64,000 nucleotides of DNA from UBA4459 sp963776205 (GTDB lineage Bacteria; Bacteroidota; Bacteroidia; Bacteroidales; F082): NCBI GenBank assembly GCA_963776205.1, contig CAVZLR010000001.1, positions 1-64,000 on the forward strand, read 5' to 3'. Below, one piece after another: positions 44,353 through 52,577 of the stretch; the first letter of the stretch is position 1, and every line of letters begins with the position of its first letter. The translations under genes were made by a program, and so were the position numbers. Below the pieces are notes generated by a model. That model did no database searches and was not told the DNA's origin. It worked only from the letters and a program-made list of their open reading frames with translations.

Positions 44353-46899
44353 GTGCAATTAGCCAGTAGCCATATAGCCCGCAATTTTCTTATTTTCATC
44401 TTTTTGATGGTTTATTCATCTGTTTTTTTTGGGCAGATTGCTTATGTGAATGGCAGCATTACAGATGAAAACAACAAACCTGTCGACCTGGCTAATATTG
44501 CTGTTATCGGAGAAAAAAAAGGCACTTCATCTGATATCAATGGGAAATTCAGGCTTAGCGTACCCGCTGATAAAGATATTGTTATTGGCATTAGTTATAT
44601 TGGATATGCCGATAAAAACTATCCGCTTAAACTTAAAGAGGGCGAGGAAAGAGATATCTCTTTTATATTAACCCCCATTTCAACTGACTTGCCAGGATTT
44701 GAAGTTAAGGACGAGAAACTTCGAATTGAAAGTATGGTAAGGCTAAACCCAAAAGATGCCAATGTGGTTTCGTCCCTTACCGGTGGTGTTACTGACCTTA
44801 TTAAAACCTTACCAGGCGTTTCAACAAGTAGTGAATTAAGTTCTCAATATACAGTAAGGGGAGGTAACTTTGATGAAAACCTGGTTTTTGTAAATGACAT
44901 TGAAATTTACCGGCCTTTCCTTGTTAGTGTTGGACAGCAGGAAGGATTGAATTTCGTAAATCCAGCTCTTACATCGTCTATTTTGTTTTCGGCAGGAGGT
45001 TTTGGTGCTGAATATGGTGATAAATTATCATCTGTTCTTGATGTGAAATACATAAAACCCTATGAATTTGGAGGTTCATTTGCCATCAGTCTTCTAGGGG
45101 CAGAAATTAGCTTTGGTGGGACTGCCGCTAAAAACAAATTCACATATCTGGTAGGAGCGCGATACCAATCAAATTCATATTTACTGAACAGTCTTGAAAC
45201 CAAAGGGGAGTATAAACCCCGTTTTATGGATATTCAATCGCAGTTTACATATCAGTTTAATGAGAAATGGGATCTTTCCTTTTTAGGATATTATTCAAAT
45301 AACAAATACAAGGTAATTCCCTCTGACAGGGAAACAGACTTTGGCACAATCCAGGAAATACTACGTTTTAAGGTATACTTTGATGGGAATGAAACGGATG
45401 GTTATGAGATGTTACAGGGCGGTCTGACTTTGGGTTATAAACCACGAAAAAATGTAGACCTAAGGTTTATTGCTTCTGCCTATACAACCCAGGAAACTGA
45501 AACCTATGATATAAAAGGGCAATATTGGTTGGGGTTGGTTGAAAATGATCCAGGAAGCGAGGAATATGGCGATGTTGTTCAGGTGCAGGGCGTAGGCACC
45601 TATTTAGAACATGCCCGCAATTATTTCATGGCAAATGTATATACCTTCGAACATAAAGGGATGATTTCTTACGATTCAAGGTTTTTAAAATGGGGGTTTC
45701 AATACAGCCACCAATACGTTGATGATGAATTGAAAGAATGGGTAATGATTGATTCGGCTGGTTATTCAATCCCACATCCTGTTGATGATCCGGGTGCGAT
45801 AAATCCAGATAATCCATCACTTGATTTGCGTTACCATGTTAAAGCCGAAAATTTACTACAAACAAATAGCACGGCCGCTTATGTTTCGCATCAGTGGAAT
45901 ATTTCGCTTAATAACAATGACTTGTTTACCATTACTGGTGGTATTCGCACAAATTATCTGGACTATACAAAACAGTTTCTGATTGCACCGAGAATGAATT
46001 TATCATACAAACCCTATAAAAAACAGAATCTTGTATTCAGATTTGCTGCAGGCTTATATTATCAACCTCCTTTTTATCGCGAAATGAGAAACATGGACGG
46101 AACGCTAAATGAAGACATTAAAGCGCAGGAATCAATTCACTTAATATTAGGCAGTGATTATCGTTTTCAGGCCTGGAACCGCCCATTTATTTTTACAACA
46201 GAAGTTTATTACAAATACCTTGATAATATCATTCCTTATCAGATTGATAATGTCCGAATCCGATATTATGCTGATCAAACAGCACACGGATATGCAGCCG
46301 GTATTGATTTTAAGATATACGGAGAGTTTGTAAAAGGAGTTGACAGTTGGATAAGTTTATCATTATTAAAAACAGAAGAAGATATTTACGGTGATTATTA
46401 TTATGATTATTATAATGCCGATGGAGTTAAAACTGGTACTGGGTCCGAGATGGATCCTGAGGCTGCTGAAAATGTACGAGTAGAGCCAGGTTATATTCCA
46501 CGTCCTTCTGATCGACGGGTAAATTTTACCATATTTTTCCAGGATTATATACCAAAAGTGCCTTATGTAAAAATGCATTTACGTTTATTATATGGAACAG
46601 GAGTTCCTTTTGGCCCGCCTGATTCCGAGCGTTACCAGCAAACCCTGAGGATGCCGGATTACCGAAGGGTTGATATTGGTTTTTCATACCAGTTTATTCA
46701 CGAAGGAACCACTTTTGGACCTAAGAACCCAATGAAATATTTCAAAAATATGGCCATCAGTCTTGAGGTTTTTAACCTCCTACAGACCTACAATACCATT
46801 TCATACATCTGGATAAAAGATGCCAATAACCAGCAATATGCTGTACCGAATTATTTAACCCCGCGTTTGTTGAACATAAAACTTACTGCAAATTTTTAA
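44353..46899 (+). CDS. TonB-dependent receptor with carboxypeptidase-like domain
   Basis: 848 residues from the GTG at 44353. The in-frame ATG at 44278 lies upstream of the likely promoter, and an ATG at 44407 would cut the signal peptide. Signal peptide (ARNFLIFIFLMVYSSVFFGQ), a CarboxypepD_reg-like domain (GSITDENNKPVDLANIAVIG, SDINGKFRLSVP), a plug domain (QYTVRGGNFDENLVFVNDIE, GGFGAEYGDKLSSVLDV), then a long beta-barrel ending LLNIKLTANF. It moves a ligand across the outer membrane using TonB energy. There is no SusD partner, so it is probably not a polysaccharide-locus receptor. The ligand is unknown. Confidence 0.9.
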   Translation: MQLASSHIARNFLIFIFLMVYSSVFFGQIAYVNGSITDENNKPVDLANIAVIGEKKGTSSDINGKFRLSVPADKDIVIGISYIGYADKNYPLKLKEGEERDISFILTPISTDLPGFEVKDEKLRIESMVRLNPKDANVVSSLTGGVTDLIKTLPGVSTSSELSSQYTVRGGNFDENLVFVNDIEIYRPFLVSVGQQEGLNFVNPALTSSILFSAGGFGAEYGDKLSSVLDVKYIKPYEFGGSFAISLLGAEISFGGTAAKNKFTYLVGARYQSNSYLLNSLETKGEYKPRFMDIQSQFTYQFNEKWDLSFLGYYSNNKYKVIPSDRETDFGTIQEILRFKVYFDGNETDGYEMLQGGLTLGYKPRKNVDLRFIASAYTTQETETYDIKGQYWLGLVENDPGSEEYGDVVQVQGVGTYLEHARNYFMANVYTFEHKGMISYDSRFLKWGFQYSHQYVDDELKEWVMIDSAGYSIPHPVDDPGAINPDNPSLDLRYHVKAENLLQTNSTAAYVSHQWNISLNNNDLFTITGGIRTNYLDYTKQFLIAPRMNLSYKPYKKQNLVFRFAAGLYYQPPFYREMRNMDGTLNEDIKAQESIHLILGSDYRFQAWNRPFIFTTEVYYKYLDNIIPYQIDNVRIRYYADQTAHGYAAGIDFKIYGEFVKGVDSWISLSLLKTEEDIYGDYYYDYYNADGVKTGTGSEMDPEAAENVRVEPGYIPRPSDRRVNFTIFFQDYIPKVPYVKMHLRLLYGTGVPFGPPDSERYQQTLRMPDYRRVDIGFSYQFIHEGTTFGPKNPMKYFKNMAISLEVFNLLQTYNTISYIWIKDANNQQYAVPNYLTPRLLNIKLTANF

Positions 46900-46932
46900 A
46901 CCGGAAGATTTAACAAATTTTTAACTTTTCTA

Positions 46933-46965
46933 TTTAGAATCCGTCTAATCTATTTGTTACTTTTG
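46933..46965 (+). promoter_or_regulatory. Promoter of the candidate small RNA
   Basis: TTTA (46933-46936), 21 bases, then TACTTTTG (46958-46965). It lies between two convergent genes, with no downstream coding frame on this strand. Confidence 0.6.
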
Positions 46966-46967
46966 TG

Positions 46968-47084
46968 TTGTTCTAGCAAGAACAATTAACTATAGCAGGT
47001 TAATTTTTTGGGTTATCCCTCAGCAGAGGGTTTTTAGGTTAATAAGTGAAAAAGCCCCATCCTATCCGGATTGGGGCTTTTTCT
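46968..47084 (+). ncRNA. Candidate structured small RNA, possibly 6S-like
   Basis: In the 206-bp gap between convergent genes a promoter is followed by a structured segment of about 115 bases and a strong terminator. Hairpins seen: TTGTTCT-AGCA-AGAACAA (46968-46985); ATTAAC / GTTAAT (46985-47004); CCCTC-AGCA-GAGGG (47017-47030); then the terminator. ATTAACTA (46985-46992) can instead pair with TAGGTTAAT (47035-47043), giving a closing stem, an internal bubble and the apical CCCTC/GAGGG hairpin. That shape and length recall 6S RNA of Bacteroidota, but I cannot test family membership. It might also be an unrelated sRNA or only an elaborate 3' end of the receptor mRNA. Confidence 0.5.
47049..47084 (+). 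terminator. Strong Rho-independent terminator, usable in both directions
   Basis: AAAAAGCCCC (47049-47058) pairs with GGGGCTTTTT (47073-47082). A/T tracts on both sides let it also serve ornithine aminotransferase on the other strand, whose stop is at 47106. Confidence 0.9.
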
Positions 47085-47105
47085 TTATGCTATTTAAACT
47101 ATATA

Positions 47106-48329
47106 CTAACTGAAAAACAAAATAGATTTTTTAATTCTTCCTATAGCTTCCATTAATTCATCTTCGGTTATGACCAAAGGCGGTGCGAAACGAATAATAT
47201 GATCATGTGTTGGTTTTGCCAATACACCATATTCGGCCATCTTCAGGCAAACATCCATTGCAGTCTTTCCATTTTTTGGTTTGATAACAACAGCATTCAG
47301 TAATCCTTTACCCCTTACCAACTCTACCATATCAGAATCGATACTTTTCATTTCTTTTCTGAAAATTTCTCCCAGGTATTGGGCTTTATCTGCCAGGTTT
47401 TCATCTTTCACTACTTCTAATGCGGCTACGGCAACTTTTGCTGCTACCGGGTTACCACCAAAAGTAGAACCATGCTGTCCTGGTTTGATGGTCAACATGA
47501 TCTCATCATCTGCTAAAACCGCCGACACCGGATACACGCCACCTGACAATGCTTTTCCAAGAATAAGAATATCAGGTCTCACTCCTTCATATTCACAGGC
47601 CAGCAGTTTACCGGTCCGGGCAATACCCGTCTGAACCTCATCTGCAATGAAAAGTACATTTTTTTCATGACACATTTCATAAGCTTTCTTCAAATAACCT
47701 TCCTGCGGCACTACTACACCAGCCTCTCCCTGAATAGGTTCCACTAAAAATCCAGCTACATCAGGATCTTTTAAGGCTTCGGCCAATGCGTTTAGATCAT
47801 TATAAGGTATTACAATAAAACCTGGTGTATAAGGCCCGAACCCGGCTTTTGACTCAGGGTCAGTTGACATAGAAATTATTGTTATAGTCCTGCCATGAAA
47901 GTTATCAGCACATACAACAATCTTTGCTTTATTGGCCACTATTCCTTTTTTATCGTATGCCCATCTGCGGCAGAGTTTCAGGGCAGTTTCATCTGCTTCA
48001 GCACCAGTATTCATTGGCAGCACTTTATCATAGCCAAAGTAATCTGTAATATATTTTTCGTAAACCCCAAGTACATCACTGTAAAATGCGCGTGAAGTAA
48101 GCGTTAAGGTCTCCGCCTGATCAATCATCGCCCCAATAATCTTTGGATGGCAATGTCCCTGGTTTACTGCAGAATAGGCCGAAAGAAAATCAAAATACTC
48201 CTTTCCTTCAACATCCCAAACTTTTGCTTTTCTTCCTTTTGCCAGCACAACAGGTAATGGATGATAGTTATGTGCTCCATATTTATCTTCCATTTCCATG
48301 GCCATTTTTGATGTAAACTTTTCTGACAT
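47106..48329 (-). CDS. rocD: Ornithine-oxo-acid transaminase
   Basis: 407 residues, class III aminotransferase. Seen: YGAHNYHPLPVVLAKGRKAKVWDVEG at the N-terminus, MNTGAEADETALKLCRRWAY, the DEVQTGIARTGKLLAC motif, and the pyridoxal-phosphate lysine in ILGKALSGGVYPVSAV. The start and overall length match ornithine delta-aminotransferase rather than acetylornithine aminotransferase. It converts ornithine and 2-oxoglutarate to glutamate semialdehyde and glutamate, linking arginine and proline metabolism. A promoter box and a perfect palindrome lie upstream. Confidence 0.93.
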   Translation of the reverse strand: MSEKFTSKMAMEMEDKYGAHNYHPLPVVLAKGRKAKVWDVEGKEYFDFLSAYSAVNQGHCHPKIIGAMIDQAETLTLTSRAFYSDVLGVYEKYITDYFGYDKVLPMNTGAEADETALKLCRRWAYDKKGIVANKAKIVVCADNFHGRTITIISMSTDPESKAGFGPYTPGFIVIPYNDLNALAEALKDPDVAGFLVEPIQGEAGVVVPQEGYLKKAYEMCHEKNVLFIADEVQTGIARTGKLLACEYEGVRPDILILGKALSGGVYPVSAVLADDEIMLTIKPGQHGSTFGGNPVAAKVAVAALEVVKDENLADKAQYLGEIFRKEMKSIDSDMVELVRGKGLLNAVVIKPKNGKTAMDVCLKMAEYGVLAKPTHDHIIRFAPPLVITEDELMEAIGRIKKSILFFS

Positions 48330-48364
48330 ATTATTAGCGTTTTTTGAATTAAATAATGATCAAA

Positions 48365-48381
48365 TTGTGATCACAAAAGTA
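48365..48381 (-). promoter_or_regulatory. rocD promoter element and overlapping 12-bp palindrome
   Basis: Minus-strand TACTTTTG at 48374-48381 is the -7 element. The perfect palindrome TTGTGATCACAA at 48365-48376 overlaps it and covers the likely transcription start, which is a natural place for a repressor operator. Confidence 0.5.
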
Positions 48382-48458
48382 CATAATATATTCCTGGATT
48401 AAGGCTTAATATGCAGTAAAATAAGTATTCTTTTCTGAATAAATATAGCTTCAAATAT

Positions 48459-49535
48459 TTAAAGTAAGTGTCGGAAGGGAAGCAAAATCCATTCAAAGAA
48501 TTTATTGATCAGTGGTCTTTTTTTCCATCTGCTATACACAAATGATTCAGAATGCTTTAAGGTCTCAGAAATATGATTTGTAACTTGCTCAATAATCCTG
48601 TGATCGTCACCGAACAACATGACTTCAAACATATAACGGAAACTTCTATAATCGAAGTTTGAACTTCCTATAGCGAAGTATTCATCATCCACCAACATAA
48701 GTTTTGCATGGAGGTTATTGGTTTTATAAAATAGAAACTGAATCCCATTTTTATATAAAGGTCCCAGGTATTTATTCCTAAGGATATCTACCAATGTTAC
48801 ATCAGAGTGTCTTGGTATGATTACTATTACTTCTACACCTCTTTTTGCTGCATCGGCCATGGCTTTACGCAGCAGAAAACCTGGCAGGAAATATGGTGTT
48901 TCAATAATAATTTTCTTTTTAGCTGACTGAAAAAGACGGATAAATTTTTTGTTGATCCTTTTATAAGCAATTGAAGGAACATCTCTAACTATTTCAAAGT
49001 TTTCATACCTGACTAACCTTGTGTTATGGACTTTATTAAACACATATTTGTTGAATAGTCTATAATCCTGCTTAAAAAGCCGTGAAAACGAAAATGTGAT
49101 CTCACTCTTCATTCGAAGCATGGATTCTCTCCAATTCATATTGTATCCAGTAAGATTAGAAGAGCCAATCCAGCATATTTCATCATCAATTAGCAAAAGC
49201 TTTCTATGGTTTCGCCGATGACCTTTTGTAAAAATATCAGTGTTAAACTTAATTTTCTCAAAAAAGCGAACATCTCCTCTATTTTTCCTTATTTGTTCAT
49301 AAAGCGGATGACCTGAATTACTCACTCCCCATCCATCAATAAGCAATTTTACATCCAGACCCTCTTTTGCTTTCTTATTAAAAGCACTAAGAAAACGCTC
49401 TCCAATCGCATCATTACCAATCCTGAATGTCTCAACGTATACATATTTCTTGGCAGATTCAATATCTGCAATCATTGCATCGTAATATTGAATTGGCTCA
49501 GAAATTAAATGATATGGTTCTTTGATCTTTATCAT
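48459..49535 (-). CDS. Phospholipase D-like / cardiolipin synthase-type protein
   Basis: 358 residues with two PLD catalytic motifs: HRKLLLIDDEICWIGSSN (about 110-127) and LHAKLMLVDDEYFAIGSSNF (about 275-294). The pair is the signature of cardiolipin synthase and related phosphatidyltransferases. Unlike full-length cardiolipin synthase (about 480 residues) it has no N-terminal membrane helices and begins straight in the catalytic domain, as ClsB-type enzymes do. It probably makes or exchanges phospholipid head groups at the inner membrane; the exact substrate is not determinable. Confidence 0.87.
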   Translation of the reverse strand: MIKIKEPYHLISEPIQYYDAMIADIESAKKYVYVETFRIGNDAIGERFLSAFNKKAKEGLDVKLLIDGWGVSNSGHPLYEQIRKNRGDVRFFEKIKFNTDIFTKGHRRNHRKLLLIDDEICWIGSSNLTGYNMNWRESMLRMKSEITFSFSRLFKQDYRLFNKYVFNKVHNTRLVRYENFEIVRDVPSIAYKRINKKFIRLFQSAKKKIIIETPYFLPGFLLRKAMADAAKRGVEVIVIIPRHSDVTLVDILRNKYLGPLYKNGIQFLFYKTNNLHAKLMLVDDEYFAIGSSNFDYRSFRYMFEVMLFGDDHRIIEQVTNHISETLKHSESFVYSRWKKRPLINKFFEWILLPFRHLL

Positions 49536-49569
49536 TTCGCAGATATTGACTCCATCCGGGTTGAATGTT

Positions 49570-49577
49570 CAAATTTA
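49570..49577 (-). promoter_or_regulatory. -7 promoter element for the PLD-like gene
   Basis: TAAATTTG on the minus strand, 35 bases before the start at 49535, separating this gene from the upstream TPR gene. Confidence 0.45.
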
Positions 49578-49616
49578 AGTTACCTTTTAGAATTATTAAT
49601 AAAAATATTGAAATTT

Positions 49617-51008
49617 CTATCTGCGGAATATCAGATAAAGGAAATAAAATATCAATGAAAAGACGAGCAAACCTCCTAAACCAAAGCTAAGCAGGCGATA
49701 CTTTTTTACATTGCTTTCCATAACCAGATTATCTTCTGATAGTTGTATGTTTTGCTGAACTACCTGGTCAACCTTAAAGCGTGCTTCCATTTCCAACATT
49801 TGCGATCGGTGTAAATTTTCAATCAGGGTATCATTACCAATTTCAAACATTTTATAATGTTTGCTGAAGTTCTCATAATCGCCCAAAGCCGCATAACAGC
49901 TAAACAAAGCCTCATGGTTATCGGCAATATAGTCGCTTTGACCAATTTCACGTGCAATATTCAGGCTCATTTTAAAATATTTTATTGCCTCCAACGATTC
50001 CAGCATTTGCTCGTAATATTTACCCATGTTATAATAAACCATTACGAGGCCTGCTTGATTACCCATTTCCTCATAAAGGTTCATACTCATCTCAAAGTAC
50101 TTCTTAGCTTTAGGAAATTCTTCCATATTAGCATAAAGTGTACCCATGTTGTTATTTTGCATTGCGATTCCAACAATGTCATTCAGTTTTATCTTTATCT
50201 CTAAAGACTCGTCATACAATTGTTTGGCTTTTATATAATCTTTGTACTGGAAGTTATATATTTCAGCAATATTTGAAAGTACCTTCGCAAGGTTACGTTC
50301 ATCGCCTGTAATTAAATAAACCTCCCTTGCACGTTCAAAATATTCCAATGCTTTTTCATGTTCTCCCCAGGCATTATAAACACTGCCAATATTGTTGCTG
50401 GCTTTTCCAATATTGTTTTTATCATCCATTTCAGAGTAAATAATTAATGCTTGATAATAGCTTTTTAATGCCTGGCGAAAGTCGCCCTTGTAGAATTTAC
50501 TATTACCCAAATTCAACATAACAATAGCTATCCATTCTTTATCATTTAATTTTTCACCAATATCCACTGAACGTTCAAAATAGTCAACTGACAACTCATA
50601 ATTGCCCAATTCTTCGTACACAATGCCCATATTGTTATAGCATTTTGCTACTCCTAAAAGGTTATTTACGAGACGAAAAGATTCCAAACTTTGATTGTAA
50701 AAATCAAGTGCCAGATCAAATTTGCCATTAAAATAACAGCTTATGCCAAGCGATTTTAAAATATTCGCTTTTTCCTCAATGATTTTTAGCTCAGAAGCTA
50801 GTGAAACGGCACTATCGCCGTACATAATACATTTGGATAAATCAGTAAATCTGAAAGCTTCGGAAATATACAGGTATGTGCGCGCTTTTTCCTCTCCAGA
50901 AGTATGTAATAATCTACTAAAAAGGCTATCTGTCAATGTATTATCTGCCGAAACATTGAGGGCTGAAATTAATACCCAAGCACAGACCAAAATAAACCTG
51001 GAAATCAT
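49617..51008 (-). CDS. Exported TPR-repeat protein with C-terminal membrane helix
   Basis: 463 residues. Signal peptide (FILVCAWVLISALNVSA), then eight or more tetratricopeptide repeats (AKCYNNMGIVYEELGNYELS, AIVMLNLGNSKFYKGDFRQ, NKIGKASNNIGS-type units), a coiled-coil stretch (HRSQMLEMEARFKVDQVVQ) and one membrane helix (LSFGLGGLLVFSLIFYFLYL), ending in RR. In Bacteroidota this layout normally continues into a histidine kinase or LuxR-type output domain. Here the protein stops right after the helix, so the signalling half is absent by design or by loss. The promoter predicts a nearly leaderless mRNA. Confidence 0.85.
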   Translation of the reverse strand: MISRFILVCAWVLISALNVSADNTLTDSLFSRLLHTSGEEKARTYLYISEAFRFTDLSKCIMYGDSAVSLASELKIIEEKANILKSLGISCYFNGKFDLALDFYNQSLESFRLVNNLLGVAKCYNNMGIVYEELGNYELSVDYFERSVDIGEKLNDKEWIAIVMLNLGNSKFYKGDFRQALKSYYQALIIYSEMDDKNNIGKASNNIGSVYNAWGEHEKALEYFERAREVYLITGDERNLAKVLSNIAEIYNFQYKDYIKAKQLYDESLEIKIKLNDIVGIAMQNNNMGTLYANMEEFPKAKKYFEMSMNLYEEMGNQAGLVMVYYNMGKYYEQMLESLEAIKYFKMSLNIAREIGQSDYIADNHEALFSCYAALGDYENFSKHYKMFEIGNDTLIENLHRSQMLEMEARFKVDQVVQQNIQLSEDNLVMESNVKKYRLLSFGLGGLLVFSLIFYFLYLIFRR

Positions 51009-51013
51009 ATAAA

Positions 51014-51043
51014 CAAAGGTATAAAAATCAGTTAATGATCAAA
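51014..51043 (-). promoter_or_regulatory. Promoter of the TPR protein gene
   Basis: Minus strand: TTTG at 51040-51043, 18-base spacer, TACCTTTG at 51014-51021. The predicted start of transcription (about 51007-51011) falls on or next to the ATG at 51008. Confidence 0.55.
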
Positions 51044-51078
51044 ATATTAAATCCGGCGAAACATTAAATTTTGATCCT

Positions 51079-51086
51079 TATCTTTG
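51079..51086 (+). promoter_or_regulatory. -7 promoter element for the yicC-gmk-MDR-nadD operon
   Basis: TATCTTTG matches TAnnTTTG, 22 bases before the yicC ATG at 51109. Confidence 0.5.
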
Positions 51087-51108
51087 CTTAAGTTACAAAC
51101 CACATATT

Positions 51109-51984
51109 ATGATAAAATCCATGACTGGTTTTGGTAAAGAAGTGCTGGAAAACGAAGCACGGAAAATTACCATTGAAATCAGGACGCTCAACAGCAAACA
51201 ACTTGACTTGAATTTAAGATTACCACAGTTTTACAGGGAAAAAGAACTCGATATCAGAGGGCTCATTGGTAAAAATATTGAACGTGGAAAAGTGGACATT
51301 TCCATTAATATCGAGCAAAAAAATGTTGCTTGTGCCCCTGTAATAAGCAAAGCACTTGCAAAACATTATTACAATGAGTTGAAAGAATTGTCTGAATCCA
51401 TCAACCAGTTGAACGATTATGATTATTTGTCGATGATCGTTAAAATGCCTGAAGTATTGGTGTCACCTGAAATCGAAATTGATGATGTAGAGTACGATGA
51501 ATTGCTCTCCACAATTCAACTTGCCTGCAACAAGGTAAATAACTTCAGAGTGAATGAAGGTAAAATCCTCGAAAAAGATTTTGTACAACGTATCAATACC
51601 ATCATTGAATTATTGCAGAAAGTGGAATCATTTGAAGAAAACAGGACAACCCGAATAAGGGAACGAATCAAATCCAATCTGGAAGCTTTTTCGCAAGATG
51701 TTCAATCAGACAAAAACAGATTTGAACAGGAAGTGATCTATTACCTTGAGAAATTAGATATTACTGAGGAGAAAATCAGATTAAAAAAGCATTGCGACTA
51801 TTTTCTGGAAACACTGTCGAAAGATTCTTCTGCAGGGAAAAAACTGGGATTTGTTTCGCAGGAAATCGGACGTGAGATTAATACCATGGGCGCCAAAGCC
51901 AATGATTTTGACATCCAGCAGATAGTGGTGCTGATGAAAGATGAATTAGAAAAAATCAAAGAACAATTATTCAATATTCTTTAA
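51109..51984 (+). CDS. YicC family endoribonuclease
   Basis: 291 residues. The canonical YicC start MIKSMTGFGKEV and EIRTLNSKQLDLNLRLP are present, as is the DUF1732 C-terminus (DITEEKIRLKKHCDYFLETL, KKLGFVSQEIGREINTMGAK, ending KEQLFNIL). E. coli YicC is an endoribonuclease involved in RNA turnover; the cellular role in Bacteroidota is less clear. Linkage to gmk is conserved across bacteria, and here the last base of yicC is the first of gmk. Confidence 0.94.
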   Translation: MIKSMTGFGKEVLENEARKITIEIRTLNSKQLDLNLRLPQFYREKELDIRGLIGKNIERGKVDISINIEQKNVACAPVISKALAKHYYNELKELSESINQLNDYDYLSMIVKMPEVLVSPEIEIDDVEYDELLSTIQLACNKVNNFRVNEGKILEKDFVQRINTIIELLQKVESFEENRTTRIRERIKSNLEAFSQDVQSDKNRFEQEVIYYLEKLDITEEKIRLKKHCDYFLETLSKDSSAGKKLGFVSQEIGREINTMGAKANDFDIQQIVVLMKDELEKIKEQLFNIL

Positions 51985-52565
51985 TGTCAGAAACTCAGGA
52001 AAAAGGAAAACTGATCATATTTTCAGCACCCTCGGGCGCAGGAAAAACTACACTGGTAAGGTATGTTATGTCACAGATATGCACATTGACTTTCTCGGTT
52101 TCGGCATGCAGCCGCAAAAAGCGGGATTATGAAACAGATGGAAAGGATTATCACTTTTTATCGGTGACAGAGTTCAAAGAAAAAATAAACAATCACGAAT
52201 TTATCGAGTGGGAAGAAGTATACCCGGATCATTTTTATGGCACCCTGTTTTCTGAAGTCGATCAAAAAAGAAATGCCGGGAAACATGTGGTTTTTGATGT
52301 AGATGTGATCGGTGGTATGAATCTTAAGAAAATATTTGGCGATGAGGCGCTGGCTATTTTCATCAAACCACCTTCAGTTGAAGTTTTGCGGGAAAGGCTT
52401 TTGAACAGGGGCACCGATAACAAAGAAAACATTGAAACCCGTGTAAAAAAAGCAACCTATGAACTCGGTTTTGAGTCCGAATTTGATATTTCGGTTGTCA
52501 ATGATGATTTAGAAAAAGCGCAGAAAAAAACCTTACAGGTAGTTCAAGCGTTTCTTGACAAATAA
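51984..52565 (+). CDS. gmk: Guanylate kinase
   Basis: 193 residues. P-loop SAPSGAGKTTLV near the N-terminus, then the GMP-binding region (SVSACSRKKRDYETDGKDYHF, NNHEFIEWEEVYPDHFYGT) and the lid with RLLNRGTDNKENIETRVKKA. It phosphorylates GMP to GDP with ATP. One-base overlap with yicC indicates translational coupling. Followed 12 bp later by an MDR oxidoreductase rather than directly by nadD. Confidence 0.96.
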   Translation: MSETQEKGKLIIFSAPSGAGKTTLVRYVMSQICTLTFSVSACSRKKRDYETDGKDYHFLSVTEFKEKINNHEFIEWEEVYPDHFYGTLFSEVDQKRNAGKHVVFDVDVIGGMNLKKIFGDEALAIFIKPPSVEVLRERLLNRGTDNKENIETRVKKATYELGFESEFDISVVNDDLEKAQKKTLQVVQAFLDK

Positions 52566-52577
52566 TAAATACAAACT

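Noticed and set aside
44353..46899. TonB-dependent receptor as part of a polysaccharide utilisation locus.
   Set aside because: No SusD-like lipoprotein, glycoside hydrolase or hybrid two-component regulator lies beside it.
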